DNA of 64,000 nucleotides from Thermoleophilia bacterium. Lineage in GTDB: Bacteria > Actinomycetota > Thermoleophilia > Miltoncostaeales > Miltoncostaeaceae. Under the pieces are notes generated by a model. That model saw only the letters and a list, made by a program, of their open reading frames with translations. It did no database searches and was not told the DNA's origin. Shown piece by piece: positions 17,167 through 26,012 of the stretch (its first letter is position 1; each line of letters begins with the position of its first letter). Position numbers and translations under genes: made by a program. Where the stretch lies: positions 1 through 64,000 of the forward strand of contig JANQPH010000020.1 in assembly GCA_028285405.1 (NCBI GenBank). Reading direction: 5' to 3'.

Positions 17167-18928
17167 TCACCTCGCCGCCGTCGCGGTCGCCGCCGGGCTC
17201 GCCATCGCGCCGGTGGCCGTCGCGGGTCCGGAGAAGCCTCCGCTGGACGATCCCGCGCCCGCGGCCGGCGAGGGTCGCCCGACCGGCAACCTGCTCGTGA
17301 CGTTCCGCGATCGGCCCGACGGTCCGACCGCAGCGGCGAGATTGCGCGCGATCGGCAAGGTCCGACCGATGGTGCCCGAGATCGGGATCTGGCAGCTGCG
17401 CCCTCGCTCGCGAGCGGGCGCGGTCGCGCGTGCCGAGCAGGCCCAGGCCGTCGCGGCCGTGGAGGTCGTCAGGTCGCGCAAGATCGATCAGCTGGTTCGG
17501 CCGTCACGGCCGTTCACCCTCACCGAGGGCGCCTCGGTCAACGATCCGCTCTACGACGAGTCGCGCCAGTGGGGGCTCTTTCGGACCGGCTGGTCGTCCT
17601 CGCTGTCGACTCGGCCCCGGCCGCCGATCGCGATCCTCGACGCCGGCCTCGACCTCAGCCACCCCGAGTGGTCGGCCAAGCCCCGCCCGATCCGGCGCCC
17701 GTTCAGCGCGTTCAGGGGCGGATCCGGGGTCAGCGACTGGAACGAGTTCGGCCACGGGACCCACGTGGCCGGCATCGCCGCCGCGCCCGTCAACGGCCTC
17801 GGCATCGTCGGCGTGGCCCCGGCAAAAAAGGGCTCCGGCGAGATCATCCCGGTGCAGATCGCCGACCGAGAGGGCTTCAGCAAGGACTCGACGCTGATCA
17901 AGGGCATCCGCCACGCGGTGCGTGCCGGCGCGAAGGTGATCAACATCTCGGCGAGCGGTGCCGGCAAGTCGCGCGCCCTCGGCGACACGATCCTATGGGC
18001 GGCCGACAGGGGGGCCCTCGTCGTGGCATCGGTGGGCAACGAGGGCCTGGGTCTCAACACCCTCAACTATCCGGCGGCGTACCCCCGGGTGCTCGGGGTC
18101 GGGGCGCAGTGCGACGGCGTGCGATCGGGGGACTGCCCGAGGCCGTACGGCGTGGCGAGGTTCAGCAACAGCAACGAGTCTGTCGATGTGATCGCGCCCG
18201 GGGTCGGGGTCGTGTCGAGCGTTCCGGTGGGGGTGAGCGAGGGCGCGGTTGCCGTCGGGTACGCGGCGAAGGACGGGACGTCGATGGCCAGCCCGTTCGT
18301 GAGCGGTGTCGCCTCGCTCGTCATGGCCAACAACCGCACCAAGCTCAGCCCGTACCAGGTGCGTCGGCACATCGAGAACACCGCGCGCGACGTGCGCCCC
18401 CGCGGCCGCGACGACCGCAGTGGGCACGGGGTCGTCAACCCGGTCGGCGCGGTCACGCTTCCCGCGCCCCCCGACGACGTGGACGAGGTGAACGACGACG
18501 TCAAATTCATCGCGCGCCGCAAGGGCATCCTCGAGCGGAAGCCGAAGACCCCGGTCACCGCGTTCATCGACGCGATGGAGGACCAGGACGACCTCTACGC
18601 CGTCCGCCTGAAGGGCGGCGAGCGCGTTCGGTTCACCCTCACCCACACGAAGGGGCGCGTCGAGCTCTACTTCTGGTCTCCGCGGACGCGGACGATCCGC
18701 CAGACCGGGCCCGCGAACCTGCAGCGAAACCTGCTCGCGTACGCGGGCAAGCGCCGGACCAGGACCCAGGTGATCGAGTTCGACGTTCCCAGGAACGGGC
18801 GGTACTTCGTGAACGTGTTCGCGCGGTCCGGCAAGGACAGGTACACGCTGACCATGGAGCGGGGCCTCCCGGTCGAGGCGCCCGTCAGCGCGCCGGCCGG
18901 AGACGACGAGGAGGGGGCGGACGAGTGA
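17153..18928 (+). CDS. secreted subtilisin-like serine protease (S8)
   Basis: A 591-residue exported protease. A signal peptide (MPRASHLAAVAVAAGLAIAPVAVAG) is followed by a pro-region, then the catalytic triad: Asp in IAILDAGLDLSHPEW (near 163), His in GHGTHVAGIAA (near 201) and Ser in DGTSMASPFVSG (near 376). After residue 450 a beta-rich C-terminal domain (DDLYAVRLKGGERVRFTL through RYFVNVFA) resembles bacterial pre-peptidase C-terminal domains. ATG 17153 lies inside the end of nadE, and the stop overlaps the next gene's GTG, so three genes are chained. Confidence 0.92.
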   Translation: MPRASHLAAVAVAAGLAIAPVAVAGPEKPPLDDPAPAAGEGRPTGNLLVTFRDRPDGPTAAARLRAIGKVRPMVPEIGIWQLRPRSRAGAVARAEQAQAVAAVEVVRSRKIDQLVRPSRPFTLTEGASVNDPLYDESRQWGLFRTGWSSSLSTRPRPPIAILDAGLDLSHPEWSAKPRPIRRPFSAFRGGSGVSDWNEFGHGTHVAGIAAAPVNGLGIVGVAPAKKGSGEIIPVQIADREGFSKDSTLIKGIRHAVRAGAKVINISASGAGKSRALGDTILWAADRGALVVASVGNEGLGLNTLNYPAAYPRVLGVGAQCDGVRSGDCPRPYGVARFSNSNESVDVIAPGVGVVSSVPVGVSEGAVAVGYAAKDGTSMASPFVSGVASLVMANNRTKLSPYQVRRHIENTARDVRPRGRDDRSGHGVVNPVGAVTLPAPPDDVDEVNDDVKFIARRKGILERKPKTPVTAFIDAMEDQDDLYAVRLKGGERVRFTLTHTKGRVELYFWSPRTRTIRQTGPANLQRNLLAYAGKRRTRTQVIEFDVPRNGRYFVNVFARSGKDRYTLTMERGLPVEAPVSAPAGDDEEGADE

Positions 18929-19224
18929 CGACGGTGCTCACGTACACGTACGTCCCCGACATCGTCGAGAAGCGGGGCCCGTTCCGGCCCGGGCACCTGG
19001 CGCTGATCGACGAGTGGGTCGCCGACGGACGCGTCCTCGCCGCCGGCGCGACGGGCGATCCGCCGACCGGCGGCCTGCTCGTCTTCGCCGGGGACGCCGC
19101 CAGCGCCGAGGAGTTCGTCGCCGCGGATCCGTACGTCAGCGGTGGGCTGGTCACCGAGCACCGGATCGAGCCGTGGAACGTGGTCGCCGGCGCCGGAGTC
19201 CCCGCGCCTCCCCCTCGGTCGTAG
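18925..19224 (+). CDS. YCII-family protein
   Basis: A 99-residue ferredoxin-fold protein of the YCII type. The family pattern of an N-terminal strand, RPGHLALIDEWVADGRVLAAG, then LLVFAGDAASAEEFVAADPYVSGGLV is clear. Most members are uncharacterised; some act with oxygenases or as small dehydrochlorinases. It begins at GTG 18925, overlapping the protease stop by four bases, with a GGAGGGGGCGG purine run just upstream. The Pro-rich last ten residues are atypical. Confidence 0.88.
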   Translation: MTTVLTYTYVPDIVEKRGPFRPGHLALIDEWVADGRVLAAGATGDPPTGGLLVFAGDAASAEEFVAADPYVSGGLVTEHRIEPWNVVAGAGVPAPPPRS

Positions 19225-19259
19225 CGCTCGGTCGCCGCGGCGGCCGGCGCCGCCTCATC

Positions 19260-19265
19260 TACATT
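19260..19265 (+). promoter_or_regulatory. -10 box TACATT, HDAC operon
   Basis: TACATT lies six bases before ATG 19272 of a 13-codon ORF, so the transcript should begin on that ATG. Confidence 0.5.
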
Positions 19266-19271
19266 GGGTGC

Positions 19272-19313
19272 ATGATCGCGCCCCGCCCCCGACGCATCGA
19301 CACGGTCGCGTGA
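19272..19313 (+). CDS. 13-residue leaderless leader peptide
   Basis: Reads MIAPRPRRIDTVA and stops at TGA 19311-19313, which overlaps the GTG start (19310) of the deacetylase as GTGA. With the -10 box only six bases upstream, ribosomes would enter here first and could reinitiate on the downstream gene. The peptide is Pro/Arg-rich; ribosome slowing at these codons is a possible regulatory use. The same arrangement recurs at 38947-38982. No homologue is known to me. Confidence 0.45.
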   Translation: MIAPRPRRIDTVA

Positions 19314-20467
19314 GCGATCCGGTCGTCGTGATCGAGGCGGAGGCCGCCGCGGCCTACGACCTCGGCCCGGAGCACCCGTTCACGCCGCTCCGCCGCGCGC
19401 TCGCCGCCGATCTGATCCGGGCCTACGGTGGGTTCGACGCCCCGCATGTCGATGTCCGCACGGCGGCGGCCGCGACCGACGACGAGCTCGCCCGCTCGCA
19501 CGCACCGGACTACATCGCCGCGGTCCGGCGCCTCTCCGAGGCCGACGATGGCGCGAGCGCGCCGGACGCTCTCCTGTGGGGACTCGGGAGCGCCGGGGAC
19601 ACGCCGGCATTCGGCGGGATGCACGATGCCGCGTCGGGTGTCGCCGGCGCGTCCGCCGCGGCCGCGAGGGCGGTCGCGTCCGGCGACGCACGGCGGGCGT
19701 TCACCGTGGGCGGCGGACTGCACCACGCGCTCGCCAATCGCGCCGCCGGGTTCTGCGTCTACAACGACTGCGCCGTCGCCGTCCATGCGCTGCTCGATGC
19801 CGGCGTCGAGCGGGTCGCGTACGTCGACATCGACGTGCACCACGGTGACGGGACGCAGTGGATCTTCTACGAGGACCCGCGCGTCCTGACGGCGTCCGTG
19901 CACGAGAGCGGTCGCTATCTCTTCCCCGGTACCGGAGGACTGGGCGAGCGCGGTCACGGCGCCGCCACGGGCACCGCGGTGAACGTCCCGCTCCCGCCGT
20001 TTGCCGGGGACGGCCCGTATCTGCGCGCGATCGAGGAGGTGATCGTCCCGGCGGTGACGGCATTCGGTCCCGACGTGATCGTCACCCAGGACGGGGCCGA
20101 TCCGCACCACGCCGATCCGCTGGCGCATCTGGCGATCACGATGGCGGCCTTCCCGCGGGCCTACGCGATGCTCCGCGAGCTCGCCGACGACACGGCCGGT
20201 GGGCGATGGGTCGCGCTCGGTGGGGGCGGCTACAACGACGACGTCGTGCCACGGGCCTGGGCGATGCTGTTCGCCGAGCTCTCCGACCAGGCCTTTCCGG
20301 ACGAGGTGCCGGCCGCCTGGCATGAGGACGCGCAGCAGCGGACCGGGCGGGCGCTCACGCGGAACCTCCTGGCCGACACCGAGCCCGATCTGACCGAGGA
20401 GGAGCTCGCCAACGGCAACCTGGCCGGCGAGCGAGCGGTCGCCGAGGCGCGCTCGGTGCTCACATGA
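19310..20467 (+). CDS. histone-deacetylase-family deacetylase (AcuC-like)
   Basis: A 385-residue zinc amidohydrolase of the arginase-deacetylase fold. Motifs: GGGLHHALANRAAGFCVYND (active-site His pair), VDIDVHHGDGTQ (zinc-binding Asp/His) and LGGGGYN near the C-terminus. Bacterial members remove acetyl groups from proteins (AcuC acts on acetyl-CoA synthetase) or from acetylpolyamines. It starts at GTG 19310, coupled to a 13-codon leader ORF, and its stop overlaps the next gene by ATGA. It heads a three-gene operon with an HD-like and a LOG-like protein. Confidence 0.92.
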   Translation: MSDPVVVIEAEAAAAYDLGPEHPFTPLRRALAADLIRAYGGFDAPHVDVRTAAAATDDELARSHAPDYIAAVRRLSEADDGASAPDALLWGLGSAGDTPAFGGMHDAASGVAGASAAAARAVASGDARRAFTVGGGLHHALANRAAGFCVYNDCAVAVHALLDAGVERVAYVDIDVHHGDGTQWIFYEDPRVLTASVHESGRYLFPGTGGLGERGHGAATGTAVNVPLPPFAGDGPYLRAIEEVIVPAVTAFGPDVIVTQDGADPHHADPLAHLAITMAAFPRAYAMLRELADDTAGGRWVALGGGGYNDDVVPRAWAMLFAELSDQAFPDEVPAAWHEDAQQRTGRALTRNLLADTEPDLTEEELANGNLAGERAVAEARSVLT

Positions 20468-21066
20468 GCTCGAGCGGGCGCACCGGCGGCACGCCGACGA
20501 GCGAGCTGTGGCGGCGCGCGCGCGAGCCCGCGGCGGCACATGACCTCGCCGAGCGCAGCCTGGCGCGGGACGAGTACGTCCGCACCAGGGGGGTCGCCCA
20601 GCAGGCCGCCCGGCTGGCGCGCCCGACCCACCTCGCTCGGCCCCTTCGGCAGGAGCTCCTGGCCGCGGCCTGGCTCCATCGGCTGGGGAGCGAGCCGCTG
20701 CCCGCCGTCGAGGCGGCGCGCGCCGTCCGGCGCTCGGGGCACGAGCGTCTCGCGCGCGTGATCGCCTGTGCCGGCCCCACGCCCGAGCTGGCCGCGTTGC
20801 TCGATGCCGAGCCCGTGGTACGCGAGTTCCCGTGGCCCGAGGCCGATGGCGCCGTGCTCGTCGCCCTGCTCGAGATCGCCGTCGTCACGACGGGTCTGGA
20901 CGGCGCGCGAACGACTCCGGCGGGCCACCTGCGCTCGCTCGTCGCCGCGACGGGATCCGGCGACCCCGCCGTCCGGGCGCTCGTGCGCGTCGTGTCCCGA
21001 ATCGCCGAGGACACGCCGGCCCGCTCGCTGCTCGAGCTCGTGTCCCCGCGCGGGGTCACCCCGTGA
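20464..21066 (+). CDS. degenerate HD-domain-like protein
   Basis: A 200-residue helical protein. The stretch around TRGVAQQAARLARP and ELLAAAWLHRLGSEPLP resembles an HD-domain core, but the metal-binding HD pair reads HR, so phosphohydrolase activity is doubtful; a binding or regulatory role is likelier. ATG 20464 overlaps the deacetylase stop (ATGA), and its own stop overlaps the LOG-like gene (GTGA), showing strict translational coupling. The family assignment is tentative. Confidence 0.7.
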   Translation: MSSSGRTGGTPTSELWRRAREPAAAHDLAERSLARDEYVRTRGVAQQAARLARPTHLARPLRQELLAAAWLHRLGSEPLPAVEAARAVRRSGHERLARVIACAGPTPELAALLDAEPVVREFPWPEADGAVLVALLEIAVVTTGLDGARTTPAGHLRSLVAATGSGDPAVRALVRVVSRIAEDTPARSLLELVSPRGVTP

Positions 21067-21644
21067 CGCGGACGATCGCCGGGGCGCCGGAGGTCGAGTC
21101 GTGGCCGAACGCGCGAACGGTTGCGGTGTTCGGGAGCGCCCGGGTGGAGCCGGACAGCCCTGAGTACGAGGAGGCCAGGGCGCTCGGCCGCTCGCTCGCC
21201 GCCGCCGGTTTCGTCGTCAAGACCGGCGGCTACTACGGCGCGATGGAGGCGGTCTCGGCCGGCGCGAGGGAGGGGGGAGCCCACGTCATCGGAGTGACGC
21301 TGCGCCCGTTCCGAGCTCGACGCCCACCCAACAGGCACGTGCTCGAGGAGCGGGAGGCGGAGGACCTCTTCGCCCGGGTCCGGGGCCTGGTCCACTCGGA
21401 TGCGTGGATCGCCCTCGCGGGCGGGATCGGCACGCTGGCCGAGGTCGCCCTCACGTGGAACCTGCTCCAGCACGAGGAGCGGCTGCGGCGGCCGCTCGTG
21501 CTCGTCGGCGAGCGGTGGAAGGCGCTCCTGCCGGAGCTGATGGCCCACCTGATCGTCAGTCCCGAGGACGCCGAGCTCGTGCAGGTCGTCGACGGTCCCA
21601 ACGATGCGCTCCACGCGCTCGTGGAGGCGCTCGCCGGGGAGTGA
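21063..21644 (+). CDS. LOG-family (TIGR00725-like) nucleotide-binding Rossmann protein
   Basis: A 193-residue protein of the LOG / lysine-decarboxylase-like superfamily. VAVFGSARVEPDSPEYEEA, KTGGYYGAMEAVSAGAREGG and LAGGIGTLAEV (the PGGxGTxxE equivalent) are present, though the initial Pro is Ala. LOG enzymes cleave nucleoside 5'-monophosphates such as cytokinin ribotides, and related proteins bind molybdopterin. Last gene of the HDAC operon, starting at GTG 21063 inside the previous stop. The catalytic Glu in GTLAE is kept, so activity is plausible. Confidence 0.85.
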   Translation: MTRTIAGAPEVESWPNARTVAVFGSARVEPDSPEYEEARALGRSLAAAGFVVKTGGYYGAMEAVSAGAREGGAHVIGVTLRPFRARRPPNRHVLEEREAEDLFARVRGLVHSDAWIALAGGIGTLAEVALTWNLLQHEERLRRPLVLVGERWKALLPELMAHLIVSPEDAELVQVVDGPNDALHALVEALAGE

Positions 21645-21658
21645 GACGCGCGCGCGGC

Positions 21659-22363
21659 CTAGAGCTGGGCCGCGACGACCTCGGTGACGAGGAAGTGGAG
21701 CTCTCCCGCCGGCTGGATCCGTCCCGACGGCAGCGCCGGGTCGTGCGCGAGGGCGCGCGGCAGCATTGGCGCCTTGTCCGCGCCGTCGATCAGGAACATC
21801 ACCCGCTTGGCCGCGTTCAGGACCGGAAGGGTGAACGACACGCGCCATGGCTGGGGCAGGTCCGGCCGGTGCACGGGCACCGTGAGCCCTTCGGTGACGT
21901 CGACCTCCGCGGATCCGGGAAAGAGCGATGCCGTGTGGCCGTCCGGGCCCATCCCGAGCAGGATCAGATCCAGCGAGGGCACACCGTCTCCGAAGACCGC
22001 GACGAGATCCCGCGCCGCCGCGGCCGCGGCATCCGGTGGCGCCAGCTCCCCAGGGATGCGATGGATCTGGCGCTCCGGGATCGAGACGGCGTCGAAGAGC
22101 GCCTCCTTGGCCATCTTGTAGTTCGATCCGTCGACGTCGGGCGGGACGCATCGCTCGTCGCCGAAGAAGACCTCGAGCTGCCCCCACGGAATCGGCCTAC
22201 CCGCCAGGCCCTCGTAGGTGGCCCGTGGCGTGTGGCCGCCGGACAGCGCGATCGAGCAGTGTTCCCCCGACGGGGTGCTCGTCGTGATCTCCTCGATCTT
22301 CGTCGTGGCGAGATCCGCAAGGGCAGCGCCGTCCTTGACGACCTCGAGGTTGTATTCGCTCAT
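21659..22363 (-). CDS. pgl: 6-phosphogluconolactonase
   Basis: Hydrolyses 6-phosphogluconolactone in the oxidative pentose-phosphate pathway. Typical segments are IALSGGHTPRATYEGL, VFFGDERCVPPD, SNYKMAKEALFD and LLGMGPDGHTASLFPG. The 234-residue length is standard. ATG 22363 has AGGAGG at good spacing. It is the last gene of tkt-zwf-pgl; an 85-base gap separates it from zwf. Confidence 0.95.
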   Translation of the reverse strand: MSEYNLEVVKDGAALADLATTKIEEITTSTPSGEHCSIALSGGHTPRATYEGLAGRPIPWGQLEVFFGDERCVPPDVDGSNYKMAKEALFDAVSIPERQIHRIPGELAPPDAAAAAARDLVAVFGDGVPSLDLILLGMGPDGHTASLFPGSAEVDVTEGLTVPVHRPDLPQPWRVSFTLPVLNAAKRVMFLIDGADKAPMLPRALAHDPALPSGRIQPAGELHFLVTEVVAAQL

Positions 22364-22448
22364 CTGGCACCTCCTGCGGGTGGCACAGTCTCACGGTCGA
22401 GTTGACGTTGAGATACGTTCGATCCAGCCATGGGGCGGTGCATGTGGG

Positions 22449-23954
22449 TCACAGGCGCCGCCATTCCCGCCCGTCGCGGGCGATCATCTCGTCGGCTGCC
22501 ACGGGTCCCCAGCTGCCGGCGTGGTAGTTGGGGAACGGTCCCGGAGCCGTGGCCCACGCCTCGAGCAGCGGGTCGATGATCTCCCAGGCGCGCTCCACCT
22601 CGTCCCAGCGGGTGAAGAGGGTGGAGTCGCCGAGGAGGCAGTCGAGCAGCAGCCGCTCGTACGCGTCCGGCACGCGCTTGACGAACGAGCTCCCGTAGGC
22701 GAAGTCCATGCTGACGGTGCGCAGCTCGATCTTCGGCCCCGGCGCCTTTGCGATGAACTGCAGCGACGAGCCCTCGTCTGGCTGGATCCGGAGGTTGAGC
22801 ACGTTGGGGTCGATCGCGTCGACGGCGTTGCTCGTGAACGGGAGGTGGGGCGCCGCGCGGAACTGCAGCGAGATCTCCGTCGCGCGCGTGGGCAGGTGCT
22901 TTCCGGTGCGCAGGTAGAACGGGGTCCGGGACCAGCGCCAGTTGTCGATGGCGACCTTCAGTGCCACGAAGGTCTCGGTGTTCGAGTCGGGGTCGGTTCC
23001 GTCGACCTCGCGGTAGCCCGGGACGTCCTCGGTCCCGACGCGTCCCCCCTCGTACTGTCCGCGGACGGCCACGGACTTCAGGTCGCGCGGATCGAACGGC
23101 ACGATGGCGCGGAGCACCTTGATCTTCTCGTCCCTGACGTCCCTGCTGTCGAATCGGGCGGGCGCCTCCATCGCGACGATCGCGAGGAGCTGCAGGAGGT
23201 GGTTCTGCACGATGTCCCGAAGCGCCCCGCTCTTGTCGTAGTACCCGCCGCGCGTGCCCACCCCGAGGTCCTCGGCGACGGTGATCTGCACGTGGTCGAT
23301 GTAGCGCCGGTTCCAGATCGGCTCGAAGATCGCGTTGCCGAAGCGCAGCACCATCAGGTTCTGGACCGTCTCCTTGCCCAGGTAGTGGTCGATCCGGTAG
23401 ACCTGCCGCTCCTGGAAGACCGCGCTGACGTGCTCATTCAGCGCGCGAGCGGACGCCAGGTCCTCGCCGAACGGCTTCTCGATGATGATTCGAGAGAAGG
23501 CGTCCCCGGAGTCATCGGGCCCTTCGTCGTTCAGGCCGACACGGCCGAGGCCTGCGACGATCGGGACGAACAGGCTCGGCGCGGTCGACAGGTAGAAGAG
23601 GTATCGACCCCCGGTGCCGGCGTCCGCGTCGAGGCTCGCGAGCAGGTCCCGGAGCTGCTCGAAGGTCGCCGGCTCGTCCGTCGATCCGGCCATGTAGCGC
23701 AGGCGCGGCGCGAAGCTCGCCCACTCGGCCTCGTCGAACTGCTGGCCCGCCAGATCGGCGACTCCGTCTCGCGAGCGCTCCCGGAACTCGTCGTCGGTGA
23801 ACCGCGAGCGCGAGACGCCGACGATCGTCGTCTCGGGCGCGAGCAGCCCCTGCCGGAACAGGCTGAAGAGGGCCGGGATGAGCTTGCGCCGCGTCAGGTC
23901 ACCCGACGCGCCGAAGATGACGATCGCGGCGGGTGGGGCGGCGCCGGTGCTCAT
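22449..23954 (-). CDS. zwf: glucose-6-phosphate 1-dehydrogenase
   Basis: Oxidises glucose 6-phosphate, giving NADPH. The Rossmann motif is GASGDLTRRKLIPAL near residue 15; the active-site signature is RIDHYLGKE. Length 501 residues, normal. ATG 23954 overlaps the transketolase stop by ATGA, so the two are translationally coupled in the order tkt-zwf. Confidence 0.97.
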   Translation of the reverse strand: MSTGAAPPAAIVIFGASGDLTRRKLIPALFSLFRQGLLAPETTIVGVSRSRFTDDEFRERSRDGVADLAGQQFDEAEWASFAPRLRYMAGSTDEPATFEQLRDLLASLDADAGTGGRYLFYLSTAPSLFVPIVAGLGRVGLNDEGPDDSGDAFSRIIIEKPFGEDLASARALNEHVSAVFQERQVYRIDHYLGKETVQNLMVLRFGNAIFEPIWNRRYIDHVQITVAEDLGVGTRGGYYDKSGALRDIVQNHLLQLLAIVAMEAPARFDSRDVRDEKIKVLRAIVPFDPRDLKSVAVRGQYEGGRVGTEDVPGYREVDGTDPDSNTETFVALKVAIDNWRWSRTPFYLRTGKHLPTRATEISLQFRAAPHLPFTSNAVDAIDPNVLNLRIQPDEGSSLQFIAKAPGPKIELRTVSMDFAYGSSFVKRVPDAYERLLLDCLLGDSTLFTRWDEVERAWEIIDPLLEAWATAPGPFPNYHAGSWGPVAADEMIARDGREWRRL

Positions 23955-25936
23955 GCGGCGAGGCCGCGCGCCGCCTCGGCCACCCGCTCCGGAGTGATCC
24001 CCAGATCCGTCATGACGTCGGCCGCCGGGGCGGACTCCCCGAACCGGTCGAGGCCGACGATCGCGCCGCGATCACCGACCCACTCGTGCCATCCGAAGCT
24101 CGACGCGGCCTCGACCGAGACGCGCCTGGAGATGTCCGGCGGGAGCACCGAGTCGCGGTAGGCCTGATCCTGGGCACGGAAGAGCTCGAAGCTGGGCATG
24201 CTCACGACCCGCGCGCCGATCCCGTTGCCGGCGAGCAGGTCCCTGGCGCCGAGCGCGACCTGCACCTCGGAGCCGGTCGCGAGCAGAACCGCGTCGTTGC
24301 CGTCGGCGACGACGTACGCGCCTCGGCTCACGTCGGCGGACCCGCCGACGTTCGGCATGCTCTGACGCGACAGGACGAGGGCGGTCGGGCCCTCGGTGCG
24401 CTCCAGCGCGACCCGCCAGGCGCCCGCGACCTCGTTGCCGTCGGCCGGCCGGAACGTCACGCAGTTCGGCACGGCGCGAAGCGCGGCGAGGTTCTCGACC
24501 TGCTGGTGGGTCGGGCCGTCCTCGCCGAGCCCGATCGAGTCGTGGGTGTAGACGAAGATCGTGCCGAGCTGCATCAGCGCGGCGAGGCGCACGGTGTTCT
24601 TCATGTAGTCGTAGAACTGGAAGAACGTGCTGCAGGCCACCCGCAGGCCGCCGTGCGCCGTCATCCCGTTCGCGATCGCGCCCATCCCGTGCTCGCGGAC
24701 ACCGAAGTAGATGTTGCGACCCGAGAAGTCCCCGGCGGCGACGTCCCCGCCGTCCTTGATCGTCGTCTTCGTGCTGCCCGACAGATCGGCCGCGCCCTGG
24801 ACGAACTCGGGAACCGACGGCGCGAAGGCATTGATGACCTCGCCGCCCCAGGCGCGCGTGGCCTCGGCCTTGTCGTCGGTCGTGTAGGTGGGAAGCGACT
24901 CCTCCCAGTCGGCCGGCAGCTGCCCCGACAGCACCCGCTCGAGCTCGGCGGCCTCGGTCGGGAACGCCTGTGCGTAGGCGGCGAGGGCGTCCTGCCATTC
25001 CCGCTCGAGCTGCCGGCCGCGCTCGACCAGCTCGGCCTTCCACAGATCGACCTCGGGCGGCACGAGGAACGTCGGCTCGATCGGCCACCCGTAGAACTCC
25101 TTGACCAGCTCGACCTCGTCCTCGCCGAGCGGGTTCCCGTGGGACTTGGGCGAGTCCTGCTTGTGTGGCGAGCCGTAGCCGATGTGCGTCGGCGCGATGA
25201 TGAGCGTCGGGCGCCCGTCCGAGTCCTGGGCCTCGTCCATCACCCGGTCGATCTCGTCCAGGTCGGTGTTCGGGTCCTCGATGTGCAGCACCCGCCACCC
25301 GTACGCCTCGAACCGCATCGGGACGTCGTCGCTGTAGCTCTTGGCCGTCATCGCATCCAGGCTGACCTTGTTGTCGTCGTAGATGCCGATGAGCTTGCCG
25401 AGCTGCAGGTGGCCGGCGAGCGAGGCCGCCTCGTGCGAGATGCCCTCCATGAAGCAGCCGTCGCCTGCGATGAACCACGTCCGGTGATCGACGATGTCGT
25501 GGCCGGGGCGGTTGTACCGGGCGGCCAGCATCTCCTCGGCCAGCGCCAGCCCGACGGCATTCGACATGCCCTGCCCGAGCGGGCCGGTCGTGACCTCCAC
25601 ACCGGGGGTCTCGATGCGCTCAGGGTGGCCCGGGGTGATGCTGTGCAGCTGACGGAAGCGCTTGATCTCCTCCATCGGCAGGTCGTAGCCGGTCAGGTGG
25701 AGCAGCGAGTAGAGGAGCATCGACGCGTGCCCGTTCGAGAGCACGAATCGATCCCGGTTCGGCCACTCGGGCTGGGACGGGGAGTGGCGCAGGTGGCGAG
25801 AGAAGAGCTGCCATCCGACCGGCGCGAGCCCCATCGGGGCACCCGGATGACCGGAGTTGGCCTTCTGGACGCCATCGATGCTCAGCGTTCTGACGGTCAT
25901 CACGCACTGCATCGGGGAGGCCAGGGTGGTGGACAT
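23951..25936 (-). CDS. tkt: transketolase
   Basis: A thiamine-diphosphate enzyme moving two-carbon units between sugar phosphates. Motifs: SGHPGAPMGLAPVGWQLF, GPLGQGMSNAVG, GDGCFMEGISHEAASLAGH (ThDP-binding), and in the pyrimidine domain THDSIGLGEDGPTHQ. 661 residues from ATG 25936, which has GAGG five bases upstream; a GTG two codons earlier is open but without a site. First gene of the pentose-phosphate operon. Confidence 0.97.
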   Translation of the reverse strand: MSTTLASPMQCVMTVRTLSIDGVQKANSGHPGAPMGLAPVGWQLFSRHLRHSPSQPEWPNRDRFVLSNGHASMLLYSLLHLTGYDLPMEEIKRFRQLHSITPGHPERIETPGVEVTTGPLGQGMSNAVGLALAEEMLAARYNRPGHDIVDHRTWFIAGDGCFMEGISHEAASLAGHLQLGKLIGIYDDNKVSLDAMTAKSYSDDVPMRFEAYGWRVLHIEDPNTDLDEIDRVMDEAQDSDGRPTLIIAPTHIGYGSPHKQDSPKSHGNPLGEDEVELVKEFYGWPIEPTFLVPPEVDLWKAELVERGRQLEREWQDALAAYAQAFPTEAAELERVLSGQLPADWEESLPTYTTDDKAEATRAWGGEVINAFAPSVPEFVQGAADLSGSTKTTIKDGGDVAAGDFSGRNIYFGVREHGMGAIANGMTAHGGLRVACSTFFQFYDYMKNTVRLAALMQLGTIFVYTHDSIGLGEDGPTHQQVENLAALRAVPNCVTFRPADGNEVAGAWRVALERTEGPTALVLSRQSMPNVGGSADVSRGAYVVADGNDAVLLATGSEVQVALGARDLLAGNGIGARVVSMPSFELFRAQDQAYRDSVLPPDISRRVSVEAASSFGWHEWVGDRGAIVGLDRFGESAPAADVMTDLGITPERVAEAARGLAA

Positions 25937-26012
25937 GCTCACCTCGCGCGGCTCGAGTCTGCGTTCGCGCGAACCTTATCGGCAGGTATGGCGGCGCCAT
26001 TGAGGCATCGCG

